DNA of 64,000 nt. It comes from Przewalskia tangutica (Eukaryota > Streptophyta > Magnoliopsida > Solanales > Solanaceae). Position 1 is the first letter of the stretch. The number at the start of each line of letters is the position of its first letter. Shown here one piece after another: positions 54,601-64,000 of this stretch. The notes beneath the pieces are model-generated. The model saw only the letters and a program-made list of their open reading frames with translations. It was not told where the DNA came from and made no database searches. A program made the translations under genes and the position numbers. The stretch is from contig CM056724.1 in NCBI GenBank assembly GCA_029844215.1, positions 30,542,446 to 30,606,445 on the forward strand, given 5' to 3'.

Positions 54601-57402
54601 TGTTACACCTCGTAAGTTTAAGACAAAGATTAAGAACGTCATTAAGGATTAAGATTCAATTTATGAATTTAAGTATATTCTTACGTGTGGGTACGGAATA
54701 ATTTTCGGTAATAACGTATGTGGCGCCGGAAGTTTCTTTAATAATAATGGTTTATATATATGCATGAATTCCGTCATGGATTAGTCAGGTATATGAGATA
54801 CGACGGTAAGAATTTAAGGCAACGAGGATTGAGATTAAATTAAGATTTACTATTTGAGGTTGTTTCTAACTAAGAGGGCATTAAAAGGGTCAAAGTGTAA
54901 AATTTTAAAGCTATTTTCAGATTTTTATTAAAACACCCCAAACCCATTTTCATTTCAATTTCAATTTCACTCTAGAACACTAACTCTCATATTTTTCCTC
55001 TCAAATCCAAATCCGAAAATTAACCTCAATCCCATAGTCAAATTAGGTTCTTACTTCTCTTCTTCCTAGCCTAATTCCTCTACAATTGCAAGCTTAAGAA
55101 ATCATCCAAAAACAGTGGCAAAAAATGTGTCACTGCCGAGAGTTGTAGCCCAGAAATTTTGAATTTTTGGATGAAATTTTCGAATGAGAACATGTATAAA
55201 TGATGGGTTAACGTTGTGGGGTTCATGCATGTTGAAATGGAGTTGAAGAAGTGAGGGATTGGGCAAGAAAATCGATAAAACAAGGGGCAAGATCGGCTGG
55301 GTAGTCCCGAAAATCCAAGGGTTCTTTTTGGCTCGAAATTTAGGTAAAATTTATCCCTTTCATTTGATATTTGATAGATTAATTGATATTATAGTTAGGA
55401 AAATTATCCATGTTAAATAAGAAATAGAAAGAAGACAATGCAAGTAAATATTAGAGGTCGAAACCGATTTAGAACCCATTTTGGCATGCATTGGAATTGA
55501 GTAATTGTGTTGGTATGTTATTACTAATTGCATGTGAAAATTTAGATTAAACCTTGATGTTTAAAGTTAGAGTTGTTAATTGAAGTTGTTGGAAGATTAA
55601 TTGGAAAGTAAGGAATTTTGGAAAAGCTTTGGAATGGTAATATGTTGATATGACCGGAAAGTTGATAGAAATTGTTGAATATTATGATAATGTATTACGG
55701 GCTGAATTAGTGTGTGAATATAAGTTACAACATGCATATTTATTGAGGTAATTATCTATACATGCCTTGAAAGGATTAAAGTATAGAAAAGTGTTAAATT
55801 CACATTTTTGAATTGGCGATGTCGTTAAGAGATTGGATTGCCCCATGAATAATTCTAACGTAACTAAATGATTGACTAACATGAGAAGTAAATGTAGTAG
55901 TTGTCTTGGTTGTTGAAGTTGTTGTCTTCCATGGATATAAAGAGAAGGAAGGTTATAGGATAGCGTATATGAAGTCTGTTGGGCTTAACTTAATTATATC
56001 CTGGAATAATGTTGGATTATTGGTGTTGGTTGGTTTGTTGGTAAATTTTGAATATGCATATAAATAGGGGAAGTGTTGTCCAAATTTTTATATAAATAAG
56101 AAGTCGTTATTCGAATAACTTATGTTAGAGATCATAGAATTGACGAACGTATTGTCATTGTTATAGGTTGACATACTAGATGGGGCATGTCTTAGCATTT
56201 AGTTGATTTGCTCGCTTAAAAGGTATGTGAGTCTATCTTCCTTTCTTTTGGCATGATTTTGTGAATTATTGATTCTTTCATTCGACATGAATATTATACA
56301 AGGGAATGTACGGCGGATGTACATGACTTCTTCATAGTCTTATTCATAGTAATCTGAGTTATGAAAAGTACATGTGATCTTCTTGTAAGAAGTTATTTAA
56401 TGATTTTAATGAGAGTAAAAAAAATGATGTAAATTGCATACAGTTGCTCATGATATCTACTCATGTTAAGAGTCATTTTTACACTTCACCGCGTCCCGGG
56501 CCGGGCAGATTCGTGCACATATATCAGGATGATTCACCGCGTCCCTCACTAGAGGGTCGGGCAGTTTATATATATATATATATATATGATGATTCCACGG
56601 ACAGACATCCGTGATGCGGGTACAGATACCCATGACAGTATATTCCACCGCGTCCCTCACCCAAGGGTCGGGCAGTTGATTCATTTATTTACATCTGATG
56701 ATTTTATGACTAAGCATGCGAAATGCGGTATGACTCTCATTATTTTATGATCTGATTGACTCTACCTTACAGGACACAGTTGGTCTTATTTACATTATTT
56801 CATGCTTACATACTCGGTACATTATTTCGTCGACCCCTTTCCTGAAGTGCGTTCATGCCGCAGTTCAGTGTTCGATAGGTGACCTCCGTCTAGAACTTCA
56901 GACAAGATTGGAGAGCTCCTTTGTTCCGGAGCCAGCTATTTTGGTACAGACTTTTATCTTTCAGACTTATGCATATTTTGAGTACGACGGGGTCCTGTCC
57001 CATCATATGTCAGTATTGCACTCTTAGAGGTCTGTAGACAGTTGTGGGTTTGACGTTTGTACCTTGCTTTGGGTTGTAATGTTGTTGTACTCTGTGTTCG
57101 GGCGTTCCTAGTTATACTTGTTGTTATCTAGTGGCAGCCTTGCCAGCTTGCTTATTTTGATTATTCTTTTGTGTACATAATGTTGGATGGTGGCAGCCTA
57201 GTCGGCTAGCCTATTATGATTGTTGTTCTGTTGTTGATTTGGCAGCCTTGTTGGCTCGACCATTTTAGGGAAATGTTGTAAAAGCAGCGTTGTGCTGCCG
57301 AAATTTCTATAGGTCTCTGTATTAGATGGATTAAGAGTGACAAGTCAGTAATGACGTCCAATTAGGACGTTTAGTCGCGGCCCATCGGGTCGGGTCGTGA
57401 CA
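54601..57402 (+). repeat. Tekay 2 5' LTR
   Basis: 2802 bp, TGTTACACCTCG to GGTCGTGACA. Three CCGCGTCCC(TCAC)...GGGTCGGGCAG units at about 56490-56670 sit beside a TATATATATA run, the counterpart of the hairpin cluster in Tekay 1. Confidence 0.9.
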
Positions 57403-57405
57403 AAG

Positions 57406-57417
57406 TGGTATCAGAGC
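57406..57417 (+). other. Tekay 2 primer-binding site
   Basis: TGGTATCAGAGC, three bases after the LTR; tRNA-Met type. Confidence 0.88.
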
Positions 57418-57607
57418 AGTTAGTCCTCGGAATGTCTACAGACCGTGTCTAGTAGAGTCTTGTGTATGGGTATGTTGTGCACCATACTTATACACAGGAT
57501 GCTGCCGGACATTTAGGATTGTTTCTATTCTTCCACCTCTTAGATCGTTCTATAGAACTATGTTATTAGAATGATCTGTTTTCTGTTAGTATACTATATT
57601 TACAGCT

Positions 57608-58980
57608 ATGCCTCTGGGGAAGGCGCCAGTGGCCCAGAAGGGCAAATCTATAGTAGGGGACACTAGTCGGGTACGGAGAGCTACCAGGTCCCGCACGCGG
57701 TCTACTCCTGAGAGTGTGCCCCCGAAGATGAGTTCTGCCTCGTCACCAGTTCCAGAGGCTCCCTCTCAGGGGGAAACATCACCTGTATCCGAGGCTCCAG
57801 ACGAACCTTCCCCGACAGGCACAAGATGGAGATTTGAGAGACATCCGGTATTATGGCAAAGATAGTAGCGAAGCGGACTTACAGCGAGAGCCGGCGATTA
57901 ATCCTAGAGGCGACGGTTTAAGGGTTAGAGACTTTCTGAGTTGCAGTCCGCCGGAATTTTATGGGTCAAGGCCCGATGATGATCCTTATGAGTTCATCCT
58001 CCAGATACAGAGGACGTTGAGAGTGATTAGGGCCTCAGAGACTGAGTCGGTTATATTAGCCTCATACCGCGATATAGCAGTCAACTGGTTTGAGTCATGG
58101 GAGTTGTCCAGGGGCGAGGGTGCTCCTCCTGCAGTATGGGATGAGTTTTCAGTGGCATTTCTTGGCCACTTTCTGCCTCCAGAGATGAGACGGGCCAGGG
58201 TCGACAGGTTTCTACAGTTACGGAAGAATGGGAGGACGATTAGAGAATATAGCCTGAAGTTTGACTCCTTGAGTCGATACACACCTACTATGGTAGCAGA
58301 CATGGCAGATAGGGTACACCGTTACGTGATGGGGCTAGACCACTATCTTGTTGATGGGTGCATGACAACAGCGCTTCAGCCGAGCATGGATATTGCTCGT
58401 ATTCAGACATTTGTGCAGGGTATCGAGGAGTGACACAAAGGGAGACGACTGGATAGAGACCATGGTAGGAGCCAGCATAAGAGGGCCAGATCAACTAGGT
58501 TTTCGGGTGATTTCCGAGGCGGGCAGCCTCAGCAGCATACCAGGTATTCCTCTCATCCAGCACAGAGTGCTCCTTCACAATATTCTGGTAAGCGATATGA
58601 TCGCACGGGGTATTCAGGTCAGGGTTCCCGCGCAATAGGATCACAGATGCACAAGAGTTCTAGTCAGCGGAGGCCACCGTTGCCTCAGTGTCCTCGGTGT
58701 GGTAGGTATCATTCTGGGGTATGTCATGCTTCCATGGGGAGTTGTTTTTCTTGCGGCCAGCAAGGCCATGTGATGAGAGAATGTCCCTCTAGAGATGGTG
58801 CGGGGGGCATGGCTCAGCCTACTGGCTACAAGTTCTATTGTCGGTTCATCGTCATCTACAGTTATGCGCCCTATCGGGCAGGGTACTCAGACATCAGCTG
58901 GAAGTGGCAGAGGCCGTGGCAGAGGTTCTAGTTCTGGCGGTCCTCCAAACCGCATTTATGCACTAGCCAGTAGACGCAAT
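57608..58980 (+). pseudogene. Tekay 2 gag
   Basis: It starts at ATG 57608 (MPLGKAPVAQKGKS) with a Ser/Pro-rich N-terminus. A frameshift near 57850 is followed by the retrotransposon Gag core FLSCSPPEFYGSRPDDDPYE, FLGHFLPPEMRRARVDRFLQ, MADRVHRYVMGLDHYL. TGA 58431-58433 (CGA to TGA) interrupts; the frame resumes to two CCHC-like blocks, CPRCGRYHSGVC and the zinc knuckle CFSCGQQGHVMREC (about 58743-58784). A frameshift after TGY precedes the RGRGRGSSSG linker. Confidence 0.85.
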
Positions 58981-59034
58981 TAGGAGGCGTCACCAGATGT
59001 TGTTACAGGTACATTATCAGTATTTTTCTATGAC

Positions 59035-60881
59035 GTGTATGCTTTGATTGATCCAGGTTCCACCTTGTCCTATATATCCTCTCTTGTTGTTAGTAGGATA
59101 TGGATAGAACCTGAACTGATAGAACCATTCGAGGTAGCCACACCAGTGGGAGATTCGGTTATAGCTAGGCGTGTGTATAAGAATTGCTCGGTGGTGATAT
59201 ATAGCCGTCGTACCTTAGCAGATTTGATAGAGTTGGATATGACCGACTTCGACGTTATTATGGGTATGGATTGGTTGGCTTCTTGTTTTGCCAACGTTGA
59301 TTTTCGAGAGAAGTTGGTTCGATTCCAGTTTCCAGACGAACCGGTTATTGAATGGAGAGGGAATACCGCATCGCTGATGGATAAGTTTATTGCATACCTC
59401 AAGACAAGGAAGATGGTTCGAAAGGGGTGTATTTATCACTTAGTTCGGGTGCATGATACGGAGGCCGATGTACCGGCCCTTCAGTCGGTTCCAATAGTCA
59501 GTGAGTTTCCGGATATATTCCCAGATGATCTCCCAGGTCTTCCTCTAGAGCGGGAGATAGATTTCAGTATAGATGTATTGCCAGGTACCCAACCTATATC
59601 CATTCCCCCTTATAGAATGCCACCTGCAGAATTGAAGGAGTTGAAAGAGTTGAAGGAGCAGTTGAGAGACCTATTAGAGAAGGGCTTTATTAGGCCTAGT
59701 GCGTCGCCATGGGGTGCTCCGGTGCTATTTGTAAAGAAGAAGGATGGTTCGCTGCGGATGTGCATTGACTATAGGCAGTTGAATAAGGTGACCATCAAGA
59801 ATAGGTACCCCCTTCCCCGGATTGATGATTTGTTCGATCAGTTGCAGGGTGCTAAGTATTTCTCGAAGATAGATCTGTGATCCGGTTATCATCAGGTACG
59901 GGTTAGAGAGGCAGATATTCTGAAGAATACGTTCAGGACCCGGTACGGGCATTATGAGTTCAGGGTGATGTCGTTTGGGTTGACTAATGCTCCAGCAGTG
60001 TTCATGGACCTAATGAACCGGGTATTCAAAACCATTTTGGATACATTTGTTATAGTATTCATTGATGATATCCTGGTATATTATCGCTCAGAGTAGGAGC
60101 ACGCAGACCATTTGAGGACAGTACTTGGAGTCCTCCGGCACCGACAATTGTATGCCAAATTTTCGAAATATGAGTTCTAGTTGGCCTCAGTGGCATTCTT
60201 GGGGCATATTGTCGGGGCAGATGGTATTCGGGTGGATACTCAGAAGATTGAGGTGGTGAAGACATGGCCCAGGCTCATTACACCTACTGAGGTACGCAGT
60301 TTTCTGGGTCTAGCAGGATATTATAGGAGGTTTGTGGAAAATTTCGCCTTGATCTCAGAGCCCTTGACTAGGCTAACCTAGAAGGCAGCTAAGTTCCAGT
60401 GGATCGATGCTTGTGAGCACAATTTTCAGTTGTTTAAAGATAAGTTGACTACGGCTCCAGTCTTGACTCTTCCTGAGGGGCTAGATGGGTATGTGATTTA
60501 TTGTGACGCTTCATGTATCGGATTAGGTTGTGTGTTGATGTAGCATGGCAAAGTTATAGCTTATGCCTCCCGACATCTCAGAAAATATGAAAAGAATTAT
60601 CCCACTCATGATTTAGTGCTAGCAGCGGTGATTCATGCTTTGAAGATATGGAGACATTACTTGTATGGTGTCCATGCTGATATTTACATGGATCATAAGA
60701 GTCTTCAATATATCTTTAAGCAGAAGGAATTTAATTTGAGACAAAGGCGGTGGCTTGAGTTATTGAAGGACTATGACGTTGATATCTTGTACCACCCAGG
60801 GAAGGCCAATGTTGTGGCAGATGCTCTTAGCCGAAGATCTATGGGTAGCTTGTCAGACGTGTAACCGGACAGAAAAGAGAT
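59035..60881 (+). pseudogene. Tekay 2 protease-RT-RNase H with serial stops
   Basis: The linker and frame lead into the protease YALIDPGSTLSYIS (start of the block), MGMDWLASC, and then RT: SPWGAPVLFVKKKDGS, MCIDYRQLNK, TGA 59878, FIDDILVYY, TAG 60094, TAG 60178, FLGLAGYYRRF, TAG 60379. RNase H follows: YCDAS, TAG 60541, MDHKSLQYIF (first D of the usual TDHKSL kept), VVADALSRRS, TAA 60862. An ELK triplet is duplicated before EQLRDLLEKG (near 59637). The reading phase is constant, so decay is by point mutation. Confidence 0.88.
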
Positions 60882-63800
60882 TGTCACGACCCGTTCACGG
60901 GCCCGTGACTGGTGCCTTACCCGGACACCCAAGTAGACATACATCAGAGTAATCAACGGAATATAAAACAACGACATGAAACCATAAAGAGTAAGAACAG
61001 TCTGCTCAAAGAAAAAGTTGTCTTTCGGCATATATATAAATACCCAAAAGTGAACAGTTATATCCCAACATTACAATAGGACTACAGACCTCTAAGAAGG
61101 CGTAGAAACTATGACGGGACAAGGCCCCGTCATACCCCTGAATGTACAAAATATCTACAACACCAGGGAGAACCATACCAAAAGTCGAGCCTCCAGAGAA
61201 ATGGAGCTCCTGACACCAGAGTAGAGATCCTAAGACTGAGGATCCGCCACCTGCTTTCCCTTACCTGCGGCATGAACGCAGCCCCCCGAAGGTCGATAAC
61301 AGTACCAAGTATGTGAAATCTTGAAATCGATATATATATATATAACTATAACATTTTAAAACCAATTCACAAACATGCATTTAAACAAACTAAATAAAGC
61401 GCATATAGTGCCATCACAAACAAGAGCAATAATAGTTATAATGTAATCGGTCTTTTCTAGGCCGCGAATGATCGAAGCAAGGCCAATCGCCCATAGTATC
61501 ATTATGCGTGCCTAATCCTCGACTCCCGATCGCGTAGGCCACCTAGGCCCGCATGAGGTATTCCTCGCATCGAGGGTAGCTAATCATCGGCATCATCCTG
61601 GACTCTCGTAGTCCGCATGGCCATATAGACCGCATGAGGTATTCCTCGCACACAATCCTGGAACTCCCGCAGCTCCGCATAGGTCCCCGGGACCCGCATG
61701 AGGTATTCCTCGCATCGGGGGGCAGCTTAACCCCCGATATCATGTCAAGAGGTGAGTGGTATAATACTATCATAACGGCTTATCGTTAAACAACGTAAGC
61801 ACAACAAGAATAACCTCCTTACACAAACATCACAATAATCGAACACTACGGCTTATCGTAAGCACCATAATCATAACAAGAATAACCTCCTTATACAAAC
61901 ATCACAAGAATCGAACACAACGGCTTATCGTCAAACAACATAAGCATAACAAGAACAACCTCCTTACACAAGCGTCACAAGATACTAACACACGTGGTAT
62001 CATAACATGTCTATCAAACCAACATACCATACCTTCAAACATCATTTCAAGTATTTGATAAACAAATAATAAAATCGTTTTTCTTTTCTTAAGTCGTTAT
62101 ACCTAACTTCCCATAAAGCTAGTATAACATTTAAGCTTTTTGTTTAAAACCAAGTCTTACTTTTCTTCCAAAAATGATTCATAACTCTTTTTGAAATATT
62201 CAAGATTCTTATTATTTAGACTCAAGTCAAAAGACATCAAAGTAAAGCCAAATTTAGTTTAACACACGTACGTCTACCGTACTATATATCTTTCGCAAAT
62301 ATCATGCTCAAAGGGATAGGAATAATCACATACCTCCTCGGCTAAATCCACTTGCCAAGTCGGATATGTCGCGCGCAGAGTGTCAACCTATAATAGTCAA
62401 AACACGACTATTAACTTCTAGTTTTTCGTGGGATTCTTCTAAGTAAGGCTTCTCTTAGTCTACGGAAAATTGGGCAGCACTTCCCCCGTTTTTACTCAAT
62501 TCTCCACTTTTAATAAAGCCCGATAATAGTAACCAACGTGCCATAAATAAGGCGCAATAATTCTGATAAGTAAAGAAGGGGATAACACGCCCAAACGGAA
62601 CGCGATTAACAATCTCTCCTTCATAATAACAATAAGTAAAAGAAGGGGATAACACGCCCAAATGGTAACGCGGTTTACTATCTCACCTTCATAATAACAA
62701 TAAGTAAAAGAAGGGGATAACACGCCCAAACGGTAACGCGGTTTACTATCTCTCCTTCATAATAACAATAAGTAAAAGAAGGGGATAACACGCCCAAACG
62801 GTAACGCGGTTTACTATCTCTCCTTCATAATAACAATAAGTAAAAGAAGTCCAAAGTAAAAAGTCCAAAGTAGATACGGTCCTTAAGTTGGTGTCCTTGG
62901 CCAACTTTTACAATTTACTTATCCAATTACCTCATTAGTCCTTCAACTTATATTCCAATCTTTATATAAGTTATAGATTCTTTGTTGTTAACTTCTTAGC
63001 AAGTAATGGATACGTTTTTACCATTTTAATGGCTAATATGTCAATTCTCCTTTTAACACCTTAACAAGATCCAAATCTTTCTTTATATCTTATAGTCCAT
63101 AATATACTTCCAATATATGTATAATATCCATATATACATAATAATCAAATTCACAAAGAGTTTAAGGTTTATTACCTCAATACTAGCCCAACAATATCCA
63201 AGATCTTAAAGTCGTTCCGAAGCAAGTCTTAGCTCCAAACCTTTGTGCTTTAGCTACACATCTTTGTGTTCCAACTCACCAAGTCACCTTTAGGAGTTTC
63301 TAATCAACTTCTACTCAAGAATTGACTCCAAAAGTGAAGAACACTTTGGGCTTCAAAACTGTCCACTCTCGGTTTTTGTGGTGTTTTTGAGGCTATGGGT
63401 GTGAAATCTTATCTAACTCTTGGTTGGTAATCTTCCTAACACACTAAGGAAGAACACTTATAAGTTTAAGAATTTTTGGACAACTTTTGGTTAAGGGGAG
63501 GGGCTGTTTGACGAGAGAAACTAGAGATGAAGGGAGAGGAAATATTTTTCAAGTCTTGTAATATGTTAAGTGTGGAAGATTTTCATCCACTAAGGGGGTT
63601 TATATAGCATAACCAAGGGTTGGGATTAAAACATGTGTAAGGTAGAGATCATTTGTGTAGGTTCCTTACTACACTTGTCTTACAAAAGCCATGCAAGTTC
63701 TTGACCATGCAAGACTTGCCCACTAACCTCTAAAAATCGTCCAAGCCATGCCAACTAGGCAAGAATTTTGGCCACTTATCTTGCCCACTTGTCCACTCCA

Positions 63801-64000
63801 TTTTCGTCCACTTGGCCCAATCTATGGGTGACACTTGTCGCCCTCCTATTGGTCCAAAATATTTTATCTCTCGGAAAAATTCCATAGCCGTAAAAATATT
63901 GAAAACGTAAAATTTCCTTCACAAGGTTCGGGATAACTTTCGTCGGAAAACAATTCTATCATTCTTACCCTAATTAGGGCGTATACATTCGTACGTACGT
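60882..64000 (-). repeat. LTR of a further minus-strand Ty3 (Tekay-like) element, incomplete
   Basis: It opens TGTCACGACCCG in plus orientation (element-sense end CGGGTCGTGACA), inserted after GAGAT of the Tekay 2 pol. It shares with the other Tekay LTRs the GACGGGACA(A/G)G(G/A)CCCCGTC and GGCATGAACGCAG blocks. There are three GCATGAGGTATTCCTCGCAT hairpin units (61550-61720) and a 68-bp tandem array (62570-62848). No coding domain occurs to the window end, so the LTR is at least 3.1 kb. Confidence 0.7.
62570..62848 (-). repeat. 68-bp tandem array in LTR
   Basis: About four units containing AGAAGGGGATAACACGCCCA and GGTAACGCGGTTTACTATCT, with starts at about 62574, 62641, 62709 and 62777. Confidence 0.9.

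Larger units (their letters stand above)
54601..60881 (+). mobile_element. Second Tekay-type element, 5' part
   Basis: 5' LTR (54601-57402), PBS, gag, protease, RT and RNase H on the plus strand, cut at 60881 by another LTR. It is collinear with the Tekay at 29458-39815 and similar enough to align throughout. Integrase, chromodomain and 3' LTR lie beyond the interrupting element, outside the window. Confidence 0.9.

Noticed and set aside
59035..60881. Endogenous pararetrovirus reverse transcriptase
   Set aside because: Motif order, LTRs, tRNA-Met PBS and close match to the chromodomain-bearing Tekay 1 identify a Ty3 retrotransposon.

Overview
The window is from a plant nuclear genome, most likely an asterid and probably Solanaceae. 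It shows split and single-exon plant genes (mTERF, GRF zinc finger), AT-rich DNA, and plant-specific retroelement lineages: Athila-type and Tat/Ogre-type Ty3, Tekay-type chromovirus, Sirevirus-type Ty1-copia, and RICESLEEPER-like hAT transposons. The family assignment rests only on recalled resemblance of the Tekay and hAT copies to solanaceous repeats. Nothing bacterial or viral is present.

Layout. (1) 1-3427: a minus-strand hAT transposon (copy A, cut by the window edge), a broken GRF zinc-finger gene and the 3' end of another hAT. (2) 3801-4916: one intact gene, an organelle-targeted mTERF protein, followed by a decayed mTERF C-terminus. (3) 6180-19533: hAT copy B with an exact 8-bp target duplication (GTGTGTTC). 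A tandem LTR-gag/PR-LTR-gag/PR array of a pol-less Athila-type element (8200-about 18483) splits it, and a hAT-like element sits inside the first unit. (4) 20178-46938: a Sirevirus-like copia element with an exact 5-bp duplication (AGTAC). Inside it is a coding-free Tat/Ogre-like element (22683-about 42110), and inside that a complete Tekay element on the minus strand (29458-39815, duplication AAATA). (5) 46944-49340: more host DNA with a small mitochondrial-like segment, a foldback MITE and a truncated second mTERF gene. (6) 49492-52392: LTR and env-like remnant of a second Sirevirus. (7) 52393-54600: unassigned DNA with a foldback MITE. (8) 54601-60881: a second Tekay element on the plus strand, interrupted at 60882 by a minus-strand LTR that runs off the window.

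Removing the two outer insertions (hAT B and the copia element, with their duplicated sites) leaves about 2.85 kb between the two mTERF genes, so they were an ordinary tandem pair that nested insertions pushed about 43 kb apart. Only mTERF 3801-4916 looks like a functional host gene. Every mobile-element reading frame carries stops, frameshifts or missing domains. Many stops are C-to-T or G-to-A changes at CG/CHG sites, as expected for long-methylated heterochromatin. Local clusters of CTG-context indels may instead be sequencing error.

I found no clear new biological system. The items most worth a second look are a noncoding module shared by the Athila-type and Tat-type elements, positionally conserved hairpin clusters in three Tekay-type LTRs, a perfect 21-bp hairpin in the copia env-like region, and a mitochondrial-like chimeric ORF.
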